DNA from: Pantoea cypripedii
GTDB taxonomy: Bacteria; Pseudomonadota; Gammaproteobacteria; Enterobacterales; Enterobacteriaceae
NCBI RefSeq assembly: GCF_002095535.1
Contig: NZ_MLJI01000001.1
Span: forward strand, 4,164,412-4,228,411
Length of the DNA: 64,000 nucleotides
Direction of reading: 5' to 3'
The notes below the pieces were generated by a model. The model did not search any database, was not told the origin of the DNA, and was given only the letters and a program-made list of their open reading frames with translations. Positions 35,394 to 45,381 of this stretch are shown here, one piece after another. A program made the translations under genes and the position numbers. Within the stretch, counting starts at the first letter, position 1; each line of letters starts with the position of its first letter.

Positions 35394-38069
35394 TTATTTC
35401 AGCCCATCTTCAGAAATTTCAGGGGCTGGCGGCAACGGCAGGGAAAGACGGAAGCACGCGCCGCCTTCAGGACGGTTCTCCGCCCAGATGCGGCCTGCGT
35501 GGGATTCAATAATGGTTTTACAAATCGCCAGCCCAAGACCCACGCCCGGCACCGCCGATTCCTTATCGCCACGGGCGAATTTATCAAAGATACGCGTCAG
35601 GGCATCCGGCGCGATGCCGGGGCCGCTGTCCCAGATGGCAATTTCCAGCCGGTCATGATCACGCCAGGCGCGGATACCATGCTGCGCCGCGTTTCCGGCA
35701 TATTTCAGGCTGTTTTCGATGATATTGGTAAACACCCGCTCCAGCATGCTGCTGTCACCTTTGATCAGCACCAGGCCATCAGGTAAATCGAGAGCGAAAT
35801 CATGGCCTTTGAGTGAAGGTCCCATGCTGCTTAGCGCGCCACCGATTACCTCATCCAGCGCCACCCACTCTTCACGCAAATTCAGCCCGCCGGATTGAAT
35901 GCGCGCCATATCCAGCATATTGCTCACCAGCCGGATGGTGCTCAGCGTCTGCTCGCGGATCTGATTCGCCTGCGGCACATATTTTGACTCCTCGCTGGCG
36001 AGGTCGAGCATCAGCATTTCCGCCTGACCAAATAACACCGTCAGCGGTGTGCGTAAATCGTGTGACAGCGCCGACAGCAGCGCGTTACGCAGTTGTTCAC
36101 GTTCGGCAGACAGCCGCGAAGCCGCCTCGCTCTGCGACAGCGCCATCCGCTCCAGCGCGTTAGCAATCAGCACGGTAAAAGTTTCCACCAGCCGCTGCTG
36201 TTCCGGGATCATCAGCTGGCGCAGATTTTCCGGCTCCACCACCAACAGGCCGCGACAATGATTACCGCTTTTCAGCGGCAAAATCTGGTATGGCACCGCC
36301 GGTAAGGTATCGGTACCGGCTCCGGCGGGCTGACCTTTGCTGTAGCTCCATTTGGCAATGGCGAGATCCGGTGGCGTCCCCATGCTGCTGTCACCCACGG
36401 TCTGCAACTCACCGTGCTCATCCGGCAGCAACAGCAGGCTACGCGCCTGCAACGTCACTTCAATCACCCGCTGGCTGGTGCTGGCGATATCCTGCGGCGT
36501 TAGCGCGCTGCCGAGCGACTTCGCCATTTCGTACAAATGGCGCGCACGCTGCTCACGATAACGCGCCACCCGTGCCTGATAACGCACCCCCGCCGTCAGA
36601 TTACCGACGATCACGCCGACCGCCAGCATCACCGCGAACGTCACCAGATATTGCAGGTCCGACACCGCCACGGTGCCGGTGGGGGCGACGAAAAACAGGT
36701 CAAAGGCGAGAATATTGATTACCGTGGCAAACACCGACGGCCAGCGACCAAAGCGCAGTGCGACAATCACCACCGCCAGCAAATAAATCATCACGCCGTT
36801 GGCGGGATCGAATTCCACCAGCAGCCAGCGCCCGGCTGAGGTGACCAGAATGCACAGCACCAGCGCCATCAGGCAGCCGCGTAACTGCATACGCCATTTT
36901 TCCGCGCTGGCGCGCTGCCCGTTCAACGCGGCAGGCGCATCACGCACCGGCTCATCCAGCGCCACCACCAGCAGATCGAGATCCGGACCCAGCTCGCCCA
37001 GACGTTGGGCAAAGCTGTCGCGCCGCCAGCGGCGTTGCGGCTGGCGACCGGTGACGATTTTGCCGAGATTGTGCTCACGCGCGTAACGCAGCACCGCACG
37101 TGCTTCATCAGGATCGGACAGGGTGGCGGTTTCCGCCCCCAGCTCCTGTGCCAGTTGCAGCGTGCGCAGAATGGCGCGCCGCCGTGCTTCCGGCAGGCGA
37201 TTCAGACGCGGCGTTTCAACGTATACCGCATGCCACTCGCTGCCGAGACGCGCGGCCAGTCGCGCAGCGGTGCGCACCAGCTTTTCACTGCCGGTGTCAT
37301 CGCCGATGCACAGCAGAATGGCGTCACGCGTGTGCCAGACTTTGTCGCGTCCCTGCTGATCGCGCCAGGCACGCATCTGGTCATCCACCCGGTCGGCGGT
37401 GCGGCGCAATGCCAGCTCACGCAGGGCAAACAGGTTGCCTTTACGGAAGAAGTTTTCGATGGCGCGTTCGGCGCGATCGCCGACGTAAACTTTGCCCTCC
37501 TTCAGCCGCTGACGCAGGTCGTCGGGAGGCAGGTCCACCAGCACCACTTCATCCGCCGCATCAAAAAAGGGGTCCGGCACGGTTTCACGTACCTGAATAC
37601 CGGTGACTCCGCCCACCACATCATTGAGGCTTTCCAGATGCTGCACATTCACGGTGGTGATAACGTCGATACCGGCCTCAAGCAGTTCCTCGATATCCTG
37701 CCAGCGCTTGGGATGGCGCGAACCCTGCACATTGGTATGCGCCAGTTCGTCCATCAGGATCACCGCCGGATGGCGTGCCAGCGCCGCATCCAAATCAAAC
37801 TCCGCATGGCGTGAACGACCGGTGGCCCGACGTGGCAAAACCGCCAGACCTTTGAGCAAGGCGGCGGTTTCATCGCGTCCGTGGGTTTCCACCACGCCTG
37901 CCAGCACATCCAGTCCCTGGGCGCGCAGGCGCTGGGCTTCCTGCAACATGGCGAAGGTTTTGCCGACACCCGCACAGGCACCAAAATAGATTTTGAGTTT
38001 GCCGCGATGGCTGTCGCTGTGGTTCAGCAGCAGCGCATCCGGATCAGGGCGAGGCAGTTCGTCGTTCAT
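35394..38069 (-). CDS. kdpD: Potassium sensor histidine kinase KdpD (no adjacent kdpE)
   Basis: 891 residues, as E. coli KdpD. Domains in order: KdpD N-terminal domain with Walker A GACAGVGKT (residues 30-38) and DELAHTN; a USP domain (~250-370); four membrane helices (~400-500); a GAF-like region; HisKA with SHDLRTP (phosphorylated His); and HATPase_c with NIIENSLKYAG, DSGPGI and GVGLGLAI. It senses low K+ and turgor. The start at 38069 (MNDELPRPDPD) matches E. coli; two earlier Met codons are possible. Its partner kdpE, which usually overlaps the end of kdpD, is absent: yqhA follows. Confidence 0.96.
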   Translation of the reverse strand: MNDELPRPDPDALLLNHSDSHRGKLKIYFGACAGVGKTFAMLQEAQRLRAQGLDVLAGVVETHGRDETAALLKGLAVLPRRATGRSRHAEFDLDAALARHPAVILMDELAHTNVQGSRHPKRWQDIEELLEAGIDVITTVNVQHLESLNDVVGGVTGIQVRETVPDPFFDAADEVVLVDLPPDDLRQRLKEGKVYVGDRAERAIENFFRKGNLFALRELALRRTADRVDDQMRAWRDQQGRDKVWHTRDAILLCIGDDTGSEKLVRTAARLAARLGSEWHAVYVETPRLNRLPEARRRAILRTLQLAQELGAETATLSDPDEARAVLRYAREHNLGKIVTGRQPQRRWRRDSFAQRLGELGPDLDLLVVALDEPVRDAPAALNGQRASAEKWRMQLRGCLMALVLCILVTSAGRWLLVEFDPANGVMIYLLAVVIVALRFGRWPSVFATVINILAFDLFFVAPTGTVAVSDLQYLVTFAVMLAVGVIVGNLTAGVRYQARVARYREQRARHLYEMAKSLGSALTPQDIASTSQRVIEVTLQARSLLLLPDEHGELQTVGDSSMGTPPDLAIAKWSYSKGQPAGAGTDTLPAVPYQILPLKSGNHCRGLLVVEPENLRQLMIPEQQRLVETFTVLIANALERMALSQSEAASRLSAEREQLRNALLSALSHDLRTPLTVLFGQAEMLMLDLASEESKYVPQANQIREQTLSTIRLVSNMLDMARIQSGGLNLREEWVALDEVIGGALSSMGPSLKGHDFALDLPDGLVLIKGDSSMLERVFTNIIENSLKYAGNAAQHGIRAWRDHDRLEIAIWDSGPGIAPDALTRIFDKFARGDKESAVPGVGLGLAICKTIIESHAGRIWAENRPEGGACFRLSLPLPPAPEISEDGLK

Positions 38070-38095
38070 CATCAATCCATTCATTCTCCGATCCC

Positions 38096-38166
38096 GTAGC
38101 GGCGCGATTTATCGCGCAATTCCGTGCGCGATGCCGGAAAAAACGCGCGATAAATCGCGCCGCTAC
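38096..38166. repeat. Dispersed palindromic repeat, composite 71-base copy (e)
   Basis: Starts GTAGCGGCGCGATTTATCGC, has linker elements ATTCCGTGCG and TGCCGGAAAAAA, and ends GATAAATCGCGCCGCTAC. Sits between kdpC and kdpD, splitting an operon that is normally tight. Aligns with copy (c). Confidence 0.9.
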
Positions 38167-38181
38167 GATCATGCCAATGTA

Positions 38182-38754
38182 TTAGTCGTTCAATGCATCC
38201 AGCGCCATATTCAATCGCAGCACATTTACCGTCTCTTCACCGATAAACGGCAGCAGCGGACGTTGCGTATGGCGCGTAATCAAATCCTCCACCTGCTGCA
38301 ACGGCAACTGACGCGCCGCCGCAATACGCGGGGCCTGCCACAACGCGGCCTCAGGTGAAATATCCGGGTCGAGGCCGCTGGCAGAAGCCGTCACCAGATC
38401 CACCGGCACCGCCGTCGGTGCCTGTGGATTCGCCGCACGCAGCGCCGCAACCCGTTCCGCTACCGCTTTATCCAGCGCCGGGTTGTTACCGGCCAGGTTG
38501 CTGCCGCTGGAGGCCTGCGGGTTATAGGCGCTGTCACCGGTGGCCGACGGGCGGCCCCAGAAATGACCGGGCTGGCTGAAGTTCTGCCCAATCAGCGCCG
38601 AACCGCGCACCGCGCCATCCTGCTCCAGCAGCGAACCATTGGCCTGCGCCGGAAACCACCACTGCGCCAGCCCGGTGGTCAGCAGGGGATACACCGCGCC
38701 GGTAAGCACGGTCAGCAGCACTAACAATACAATAGCCGGACGTAACTGACTCAT
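38182..38754 (-). CDS. kdpC: K+-transporting ATPase subunit KdpC
   Basis: 190 residues. One N-terminal membrane helix ([29 protein letters not shown]) and a periplasmic domain with [35 protein letters not shown], the KdpC hallmark. Stabilising subunit of the KdpFABC pump. The start at 38754 (MSQLRPAIV) follows the kdpB stop (38766) by 11 bases. Downstream kdpD is separated by 112 bases that include a composite repeat. Confidence 0.96.
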   Translation of the reverse strand: MSQLRPAIVLLVLLTVLTGAVYPLLTTGLAQWWFPAQANGSLLEQDGAVRGSALIGQNFSQPGHFWGRPSATGDSAYNPQASSGSNLAGNNPALDKAVAERVAALRAANPQAPTAVPVDLVTASASGLDPDISPEAALWQAPRIAAARQLPLQQVEDLITRHTQRPLLPFIGEETVNVLRLNMALDALND

Positions 38755-38765
38755 CTCTCTTCTCC

Positions 38766-40814
38766 TCACGCCAGACCGAATACGGTCAGCAGCACATCAA
38801 TCGCTTTAATACCGATAAACGGCACCACCAGCCCACCTACGCCGTAAATCCACAGGTTACGACGCAGCAACGCAGCAGCGCTCAGTGGCCGGTAGCTCAC
38901 CCCTTTCAGCGCCAGCGGGATCAGGAACACAATCACCAGCGCGTTAAAAATTACCGCCGACAAAATGGCGGAGTTGGGTGAATGCAGCTGCATCACGTTA
39001 AGCATATTCAGTTGCGGATAGGTCGCCGCAAACGCTGCCGGAATGATGGCGAAGTATTTCGCCACATCGTTGGCGATACTGAAGGTGGTCAGTGAACCGC
39101 GCGTCATCAGCATCTGTTTGCCGATGTGCACCACTTCCAGCAGCTTGGTCGGGTTGGAGTCGAGGTCGACCATGTTGCCCGCCTCTTTCGCCGCCTGGGT
39201 ACCGGAGTTCATCGCCACCGCGACGTCGGCCTGCGCCAGCGCCGGGGCATCGTTGGTGCCGTCGCCGGTCATCGCCACCAGGCGTCCTTCCGCCTGATAC
39301 TGACGAATCAGCGCCAGTTTGGCTTCCGGCGTTGCTTCCGAAAGAAAATCATCGACACCCGCTTCTGCGGCAATCGCCGCTGCGGTTAACGGGTTATCGC
39401 CGGTGATCATCACGGTTTTGATGCCCATTTTGCGCAGCTCGGCAAAACGCTCTTTGATGCCGCCTTTCACGATATCTTTCAGCGCCACCACGCCCAGCAC
39501 CTGCGCGCCTTCCGCCACCACCAGCGGCGTACCACCGGCGCGTGCCACTTCTTCCACCGCCGCGTTGACTTCAGCCGGGAAGCGGCCATTGCTGGCTTCA
39601 ATGTGGCGACGTACCGCATCCACCGCCCCTTTGCGAATCAGGCGATCCTGCACGTTGACGCCACTCATGCGGGTTTGCGCGGAGAACGGAATAAAACTGG
39701 CCCCCATGCTGCTGAGATCGCGTTCACGCAGGTTAAATTTCTGCTTCGCCAGCACCACGATGCTGCGTCCTTCCGGCGTTTCATCCGCCAGCGACGCCAG
39801 CTGTGCCGCATCGGCCAGTTGCTGTTCGCTGACGCCGGGAGCGGGCAGAAATTGCGTCGCCTGACGGTTGCCGAGGGTGATGGTGCCGGTTTTATCCAGC
39901 ATCAGCACATCGACGTCACCTGCCGCTTCCACCGCACGGCCACTGGTGGCGATCACGTTCGCGCCCAGCATTCGGCTCATCCCTGCCACACCGATGGCAG
40001 ATAACAGGCCACCGATGGTGGTCGGGATCAGGCACACCAGCAGCGCCACCAGCACGGTGATACTGACCGGGGTGCCGCCCCAGGCGGAGAACGGCCACAG
40101 CGTTACCGTCGCCAGCAGGAACACAATGGTGAGCGACACCAGCAGAATGGTCAGGGCGATTTCGTTCGGGGTTTTACGGCGTTTCGCGCCTTCCACCATG
40201 GCGATCATGCGGTCAAGGAAGGTTTCCCCTGGATTGACGCTGCACTGAATCACCAGCCAGTCGGAAAGGATGCGGGTACCACCGGTCACGGATGCAAAGT
40301 CACCGCCGGATTCACGAATGACCGGAGCCGATTCACCGGTGATAGCGCTTTCGTCCACCGACGCCCCGCCTTCCAGCACCTCGCCATCGCACGGGATGAT
40401 GTCACCGGCTTCCACCAGCACCACATCGCCTTTACGCAGGCTATCCGCTGGGGCGTTTTTCCAGGCAGCACCGTAATGCGGCTCCGCCAGTTTTTTCGCA
40501 TCGACGCTCTTTTTCACCCCTTTCAGGCTGTTGGCCTGCGCTTTGCTGCGCCCTTCTGCCAGCGCTTCGGCGAAGTTGGCGAACAGTACGGTAAACCACA
40601 GCCACACCGCGACACCGGCGGTAAACCCGGCGCTACCGCTGAGCTGACCCGCGACCATGCCGATAGCCAGCACACTGGTCAGCACGCTACCGAGCCACAC
40701 CAGAAACATCACCGGGTTGCGAAACTGCACACGCGGGTCGAGTTTTTTCACCGCATCCAGTATGGCGGTGCGTGTCAGCGCCGCATCAAACAGGGCCAGT
40801 TGTTGACGACTCAT
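38766..40814 (-). CDS. kdpB: K+-transporting P-type ATPase subunit KdpB
   Basis: 682 residues, identical in length to E. coli KdpB. Catalytic ATPase subunit. Actuator motif TGES, phosphorylation motif DKTGT (~Asp307), and hinge motif [14 protein letters not shown] are all intact, as are [14 protein letters not shown] (membrane helix) and the nucleotide domain. It powers K+ uptake through KdpA. It starts seven bases after the kdpA stop. Confidence 0.98.
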   Translation of the reverse strand: MSRQQLALFDAALTRTAILDAVKKLDPRVQFRNPVMFLVWLGSVLTSVLAIGMVAGQLSGSAGFTAGVAVWLWFTVLFANFAEALAEGRSKAQANSLKGVKKSVDAKKLAEPHYGAAWKNAPADSLRKGDVVLVEAGDIIPCDGEVLEGGASVDESAITGESAPVIRESGGDFASVTGGTRILSDWLVIQCSVNPGETFLDRMIAMVEGAKRRKTPNEIALTILLVSLTIVFLLATVTLWPFSAWGGTPVSITVLVALLVCLIPTTIGGLLSAIGVAGMSRMLGANVIATSGRAVEAAGDVDVLMLDKTGTITLGNRQATQFLPAPGVSEQQLADAAQLASLADETPEGRSIVVLAKQKFNLRERDLSSMGASFIPFSAQTRMSGVNVQDRLIRKGAVDAVRRHIEASNGRFPAEVNAAVEEVARAGGTPLVVAEGAQVLGVVALKDIVKGGIKERFAELRKMGIKTVMITGDNPLTAAAIAAEAGVDDFLSEATPEAKLALIRQYQAEGRLVAMTGDGTNDAPALAQADVAVAMNSGTQAAKEAGNMVDLDSNPTKLLEVVHIGKQMLMTRGSLTTFSIANDVAKYFAIIPAAFAATYPQLNMLNVMQLHSPNSAILSAVIFNALVIVFLIPLALKGVSYRPLSAAALLRRNLWIYGVGGLVVPFIGIKAIDVLLTVFGLA

Positions 40815-40821
40815 GATTCCG

Positions 40822-42501
40822 TTATCCCTGAATTAATTGCAGATGTTCCGCCACCGGACCGAGCGCCAGCGCGGGGATGAAGGTCAGCGCACCCACCAGC
40901 AGCACAGTGCCAATCAGCAGGGCGACAAACAGCGGGCCGTGTGTCGGCAGCGTACCGTTGCCTACCGGCTGCACTTTTTTCACCGCCAGCGAACCGGCAA
41001 TCGCCATCACCGGGATGATGATGCCGAAGCGACCGACAAACATGCACACCGCCAGCAGCAGGTTCCAGAACGGCGTGTTGGCGCTTAAACCGGCAAAGGC
41101 GCTGCCGTTGTTGTTAGCGGCAGAGGAGACGGCGTAGAGCACTTCGCTGAAGCCGTGCGTGCCGGGGTTCGCCATGCCTGCGCGGCCTGCTTCGGTCATC
41201 ATCGCCAGCGCGGTGCCGATCAGTACCAGCGTTGGCGTTACCAGGATCGCCAGCGCGGTCATTTTCATTTCCCACACATCGATCTTCTTACCGAGGAATT
41301 CCGGGGTGCGACCGATCATCAGGCCCGCGATAAACACCGCCAGCAGCACGAACAGCAGCATGCCGTACAACCCGGCACCCACACCGCCGAACACCACTTC
41401 GCCCAGCTGTATCAGCCACATCGGTACCATGCCGCCCAGCGCCGTAAAGGAGTCATGCATCGCGTTCACCGCACCGCAGGAGGCTGCCGTGGTGATCACC
41501 GCAAACAGGCTGGAGTTGAGGATGCCAAAACGCGTCTCTTTGCCTTCCATGTTGATGGCACTGTCCGCGCCGAGGCTGAGGAAATGTGGGTTACCACGCA
41601 ACTCCGCCCACATCACCGTCACCACCGCCAGCACAAACATCAGCGTCATCGCCCACAACAACATATGACCCTGACGACGATCGCCCACCTGCTGCCCAAA
41701 GGCGAAGCACAGCGCCGCCGGGATCAGGAAGATACTCAGCATCTGGACAAAGTTGGTCAGGGCATTGGGGTTCTCGAACGGATGCGCCGAGTTGGCGTTG
41801 AAGAAACCGCCGCCGTTGGTGCCCAGCATTTTGATCGCTTCCTGCGAAGCCACCGGGCCGAGCGGCAGCGTCTGCTGCGCCCCTTCCAGCGTGGTGATCG
41901 CATGGTAAGGTTCAAAACTCTGGATGCTGCCCTGGCTGACGTAAAACAGCGCGATCAGCAGGCTGATCGGCAGCAACAGGTAAACGGTGATACGGGTCAA
42001 ATCGCGCCAGGCGTTACCGAGCGTGGCCAGCGAGCGATTGGCGAAACCGCGAATCAGCGCAAAGGCCACGGCGATACCGGTGGCTGCCGACAGGAAGTTT
42101 TGCACCGTTAAGCCAGCCATCTGGCTGAAGTAACTCATGGTGCTTTCGCCGCTGTATGCCTGCCAGTTGGTGTTGGTCACAAAGCTAATCGCGGTATTCA
42201 GCGCCAGATCCCAGCTGAGTCCCGGCAGATGCTGCGGATTGAGCGGCAGTGCGCCCTGCATCAGCAAAATCACCAGCAGCACGACAAAACCCAGCGCGTT
42301 AAACAGCAGAATCGCCAGCAGGTAATGCGGCCAGCGCATCGCCTCGCCATCGGCACCGGCAAGCCGCCACAGCGCGCGTTCGGTGCGCGGCAGCAACGGC
42401 TTATCGGCAATCATCAGCGCCATAAAACGTCCGAGCGGTTGCGCCAGCACCATCAGCACCAGCAGGTAAACCGCAATCAGCAGAAATGCATTGGCAGCCA
42501 T
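40822..42501 (-). CDS. kdpA: K+-transporting ATPase channel subunit KdpA
   Basis: 559 residues. SKT-family K+ channel-like protein with the four selectivity-filter loops: [32 protein letters not shown] and [13 protein letters not shown]. About ten membrane helices. Its ATG overlaps the kdpF stop (TGATG, one base), which couples translation. Intact. Confidence 0.97.
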   Translation of the reverse strand: MAANAFLLIAVYLLVLMVLAQPLGRFMALMIADKPLLPRTERALWRLAGADGEAMRWPHYLLAILLFNALGFVVLLVILLMQGALPLNPQHLPGLSWDLALNTAISFVTNTNWQAYSGESTMSYFSQMAGLTVQNFLSAATGIAVAFALIRGFANRSLATLGNAWRDLTRITVYLLLPISLLIALFYVSQGSIQSFEPYHAITTLEGAQQTLPLGPVASQEAIKMLGTNGGGFFNANSAHPFENPNALTNFVQMLSIFLIPAALCFAFGQQVGDRRQGHMLLWAMTLMFVLAVVTVMWAELRGNPHFLSLGADSAINMEGKETRFGILNSSLFAVITTAASCGAVNAMHDSFTALGGMVPMWLIQLGEVVFGGVGAGLYGMLLFVLLAVFIAGLMIGRTPEFLGKKIDVWEMKMTALAILVTPTLVLIGTALAMMTEAGRAGMANPGTHGFSEVLYAVSSAANNNGSAFAGLSANTPFWNLLLAVCMFVGRFGIIIPVMAIAGSLAVKKVQPVGNGTLPTHGPLFVALLIGTVLLVGALTFIPALALGPVAEHLQLIQG

Positions 42502-42590
42502 CAGAATGCCTCCGCGTTAAGCAGGGCATAGAACAGATAGCCCAGTAATATAAAGACCAGCACGATGCCGGTTATCACGCCCACACTCAC
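42501..42590 (-). CDS. kdpF: KdpF, small subunit of the Kdp pump
   Basis: A 29-residue single-helix peptide ([20 protein letters not shown], then LNAEAF) essentially matching E. coli KdpF in length and sequence. It starts with GTG at 42590 behind GGAGG, and its stop overlaps the kdpA ATG by one base. It lies between KdpA and KdpB in the membrane and stabilises the complex. First gene of the kdp operon. Confidence 0.95.
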   Translation of the reverse strand: MSVGVITGIVLVFILLGYLFYALLNAEAF

Positions 42591-42629
42591 AGCGACCTCC
42601 AGAGGATTTGGTTGTGCTGCAAGCATGCG

Positions 42630-42686
42630 CGTGGCGATATAAAGAAGGGGTAAAAAGGCGGATGTCGGGCGTAAAAAAAGTATAAA
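42630..42686 (-). promoter_or_regulatory. kdpF promoter with KdpE-type box
   Basis: The minus strand carries TTTATACTTTTTTTAC at 42686-42671, the T-rich box bound by KdpE upstream of the E. coli kdp promoter, followed by a G/C-rich part and then TTTACC and TATATC elements before kdpF. The match to the E. coli box is from memory. Confidence 0.75.
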
Positions 42687-42698
42687 AATGGTCGAAAA

Positions 42699-43865
42699 TC
42701 AGGCGCTTTCCAGCGCCCAGATACGATTAAGATCGACGTTTTCCCACAGGCCGCTGTCTTCCGCACCGGTGATGCTGTCAGTACAAAAGCTATTGCCGAG
42801 ATCGAGTTCTTCTGGCTTGATTTCGCGCTGCGCATGCAGCGACCAGAAGACATGGACTTTTGGCTTCAGCAGCGATTGTTCCCCGGCCTGCACCACCAAC
42901 GCCACCCGTCCGGAAGCCAGCCGCACCAGCGAACCTACCGGATAAATGCCGATGGATCGGACAAAGGTTTGCAGCAATTTGCTATCGAAGTGACCACGCC
43001 AGCTCAGCATCTTGTGCATCGCTTCGGCAGGGGTCCAGCCTTTACGGTAGGGCCGATCTGAGGTCACGGCGTCATACACGTCGCACACCGCGGCCATACG
43101 CGAGTAGAGCGTGATCTCCTCGCCTTTCAGACCATGTGGATAGCCACTGCCATCGATTTTTTCATGATGATGCAGCGTGATATCCAGCAAATCCTCATCG
43201 GCATCGGCTTCCATCAGCATCTGCGCGCCGACAATCGGATGCTGGCGCATAATAGCCATCTCTTCCGGGGTCAGTCTGCCCGGCTTATTGAGAATTTCCA
43301 GCGGCACCGCTGCTTTACCCACGTCATGCAATAAACCGCCCATACCGACCCGCCGTTGCTGGTCTTCATCCAGTCCCAGTTTTTTGCCCAGCGAGATCAT
43401 CAGGCCGCACACCGCCATTGAATGCAGGTAGGTGTAATCATCATGATTTTTCAGCCGCGCCATGCTGAGTAGCGCCGTGGGTTCACGGGTGAGTGACCCG
43501 GCGATTTCATCCACCAGGTTGAGGGTTGAGTTGAGGTTAAGGCCCTGCCCGAGGCGCGCTTCGTTAAACATCGCCAGCACCTGGGGTTTGCCCTGCGTGA
43601 AGATAGCCTGTGCCTGGTCAATTTCATGAAAATAGGGGGTTTGCGGGATCGCTTTCTTCGGTTCAGGGGGCTTCTGCGGTGCCTGCACCGATTTATCAAG
43701 ATCGATCCACACCTCCATGATCCCTTCGTTGCGGATCCAGGCGATCTGGCGTTTATCAGTGATCAGCATCTGGTTGCGAATGCGTTTGTCTTTGATCCAC
43801 CAAACCTCCAGTTTGTGGACAAACATTCCCGGCCGCAGTTCGTCAACGGTAATCAGCTTTATCAC
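42699..43865 (-). CDS. HD-GYP-domain cyclic-di-GMP phosphodiesterase
   Basis: 388 residues. N-terminal DUF3391-type domain (KLITVDELRPGMFVHKLEVWWIKDKRI), then the HD-GYP domain (~130-320): HSMAVCGLM, LLHDVGKAAVP, HHHEKIDGSGYPHGL and YDAVTSDRPYRKGW. The HD and GYP motifs are complete, so hydrolysis of c-di-GMP to GMP is expected. A C-terminal part (~320-388) is of the PilZ-like or unclassified kind. It stands alone. Confidence 0.93.
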   Translation of the reverse strand: MIKLITVDELRPGMFVHKLEVWWIKDKRIRNQMLITDKRQIAWIRNEGIMEVWIDLDKSVQAPQKPPEPKKAIPQTPYFHEIDQAQAIFTQGKPQVLAMFNEARLGQGLNLNSTLNLVDEIAGSLTREPTALLSMARLKNHDDYTYLHSMAVCGLMISLGKKLGLDEDQQRRVGMGGLLHDVGKAAVPLEILNKPGRLTPEEMAIMRQHPIVGAQMLMEADADEDLLDITLHHHEKIDGSGYPHGLKGEEITLYSRMAAVCDVYDAVTSDRPYRKGWTPAEAMHKMLSWRGHFDSKLLQTFVRSIGIYPVGSLVRLASGRVALVVQAGEQSLLKPKVHVFWSLHAQREIKPEELDLGNSFCTDSITGAEDSGLWENVDLNRIWALESA

Positions 43866-43952
43866 GATATCTCTCCTTAATATCAGTGGATGGTAGAGAG
43901 ATATCGGCAGCTGAACAAAAATTCTTCAGGCGGTTTTGTGCGATTTATGGCG

Positions 43953-44309
43953 TCACGCCACCTCATGCCTCTGCGCGAGAAAGGTTTCCAGGGGTGTGAC
44001 CCGACTCAACTCTTCCTGAGTACGCGCATCGTTTTCGACTTCCCACTGATCAAGGTGACGTTGCAGATTCAGCCAGAAATCCACCGAGGTGGCAAAAACC
44101 ACCGCCAGCCGATAAGCCATCTCCGTGGTCAGCTTGCGATTGTTATTCACCAACGCGCTGACCGTGTTGCGGTGCACATTCAGCATATCGGCCAAATCAT
44201 TGACCCTGAGACCCAGCGGTTCGAGGAATTCGTACTGAAGTACATCACCCACACTGGTTGGTTTACGCATTGCCTGTTTCATTGTTTTTTTCATAATTGA
44301 ACCCGCCAT
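43953..44309 (-). CDS. HigA-family antitoxin-like regulator without its toxin
   Basis: 118 residues from the Met at 44309 (AGGGA ahead); Met codons at 44294, 44282 and 44270 are alternatives. RKPTSVGDVLQYEFLEPLGLRVNDLADMLNVHRNTVSALVNNNRKLTTEMAYRLAVVFATSVDFWLNLQ is the XRE-type HigA/VapI antitoxin core. The C-terminal tail is polar. HigB toxins normally lie immediately upstream; here there is none, only a 9-base inverted repeat. It is thus either an orphan antitoxin or a repurposed regulator. Confidence 0.85.
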   Translation of the reverse strand: MAGSIMKKTMKQAMRKPTSVGDVLQYEFLEPLGLRVNDLADMLNVHRNTVSALVNNNRKLTTEMAYRLAVVFATSVDFWLNLQRHLDQWEVENDARTQEELSRVTPLETFLAQRHEVA

Positions 44310-44345
44310 GTTGATCCCTGTCCTGAACAAACCTGGGCAGAAATC

Positions 44346-44378
44346 TATTGCACTCACGCACTGTGCACAAGTGCAATA
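44346..44378. promoter_or_regulatory. Inverted repeat upstream of the HigA-like gene
   Basis: TATTGCACT at 44346-44354 and its exact reverse complement AGTGCAATA at 44370-44378 with a GCACTGTGC-like centre. Lies 37 bases upstream of the HigA-like start, as expected for an autoregulatory operator. Confidence 0.7.
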
Positions 44379-44421
44379 TTTAACATCATAGCGAATTGTC
44401 GAGGCGGATTCCAGATTTCTG

Positions 44422-45381
44422 TCACACCACCCTGGTCAGCACCGCTTCTCCCTGGGCAAACGCCAGCAGATTTTCGAATACCAGGTCCGCCATCGCCGCC
44501 ATGGTTTCATGGGTGCTGCTGGCGAGATGAGGGGTGATCACCACGTCATCACGCTGGCGTAACGCTTCCGGCACCGCTGGTTCCTGTTCGAAAACATCCA
44601 GCCCGGCTCCGGCGATCTCACCGGCTTCCAGCGCGGCGATCAGCGCCTGCTCATCCACCACGCTGCCACGCGCGATGTTGATCAGAAAACCCTGCGGCCC
44701 CAGCGCGCGCAACACCTCAGCATTCACCAGATGATGCGTTGCCGCGCCGCCTGGCAGCGTCAGCACCAGAAAATCCGCCCGCTGCGCCAGTGACAACAGG
44801 GAGTCGTGACGGGTGTAAGGCACATCCGGGCGTGAACGCGGGTTGTAGTAATGAATATCCATATCAAAGGCCTGGGCGCGCTTTGCCAGATCTTTGCCAA
44901 TGCCACCCAACCCGACAATGCCACACACTTTGCCACCTAATTTCGTTGTCAGCGGGTAGCGGCCCTCGCTCTGCCATTTTCCAGCGCGCGTGTAGCGGTC
45001 TGCCGCGCTGATGCGCCGCGCCACATCTAGCAACAACGCCATGCCGGTATCGGCAACGCAGGCGTTGAGCACGCCGGGAGTGTTGGTCACCACAATGCCG
45101 CGCGCCTGCGCTGCAACGGTATCGATAGCGTCGTACCCCACGCCATTGCTGCAAATCACTTTCAGGTTGGGAAGCTGGCTGATCAATTCAGCGCTGGCCC
45201 CCATCAAGGCGTTGCCACTGGTCACCAGCGCGTCGATTTCCCCACCATGCTGCGCCAGCCAGGCGGCCTGATCATCCTGTTGCCACAGGCGATAAGTGGT
45301 GAAATGCGCATCCAGATTATCCTGCAAGCGCGCGGGTAATAACGGTCCCTTCATCAGCACCTTAAACTGCTTTGATACCAT
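44422..45381 (-). CDS. D-isomer-specific 2-hydroxyacid dehydrogenase
   Basis: 319 residues. Glyoxylate/hydroxypyruvate-reductase type: NAD(P)-binding GIVGLGGIGKDLAKRAQAF (~150-168), and the catalytic Arg, Glu and His in NIARGSVVDEQAL, GLDVFEQEP and TPHLAS. It should reduce a 2-keto acid. The start at 45381 (MVSKQFKVL) overlaps the end of the preceding MFS gene by 20 bases and has AGGGGAAAG ahead, indicating tight coupling with that transporter. Confidence 0.88.
   Translation of the reverse strand: MVSKQFKVLMKGPLLPARLQDNLDAHFTTYRLWQQDDQAAWLAQHGGEIDALVTSGNALMGASAELISQLPNLKVICSNGVGYDAIDTVAAQARGIVVTNTPGVLNACVADTGMALLLDVARRISAADRYTRAGKWQSEGRYPLTTKLGGKVCGIVGLGGIGKDLAKRAQAFDMDIHYYNPRSRPDVPYTRHDSLLSLAQRADFLVLTLPGGAATHHLVNAEVLRALGPQGFLINIARGSVVDEQALIAALEAGEIAGAGLDVFEQEPAVPEALRQRDDVVITPHLASSTHETMAAMADLVFENLLAFAQGEAVLTRVV

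Noticed and set aside
37005..37814. 269-aa plus-strand open frame
   Set aside because: Antisense to kdpD N-terminal domain, with no domain of its own.
41155..42111. 318-aa plus-strand open frame
   Set aside because: Antisense to kdpA; His/Arg/Gln-rich low-complexity translation typical of a shadow.
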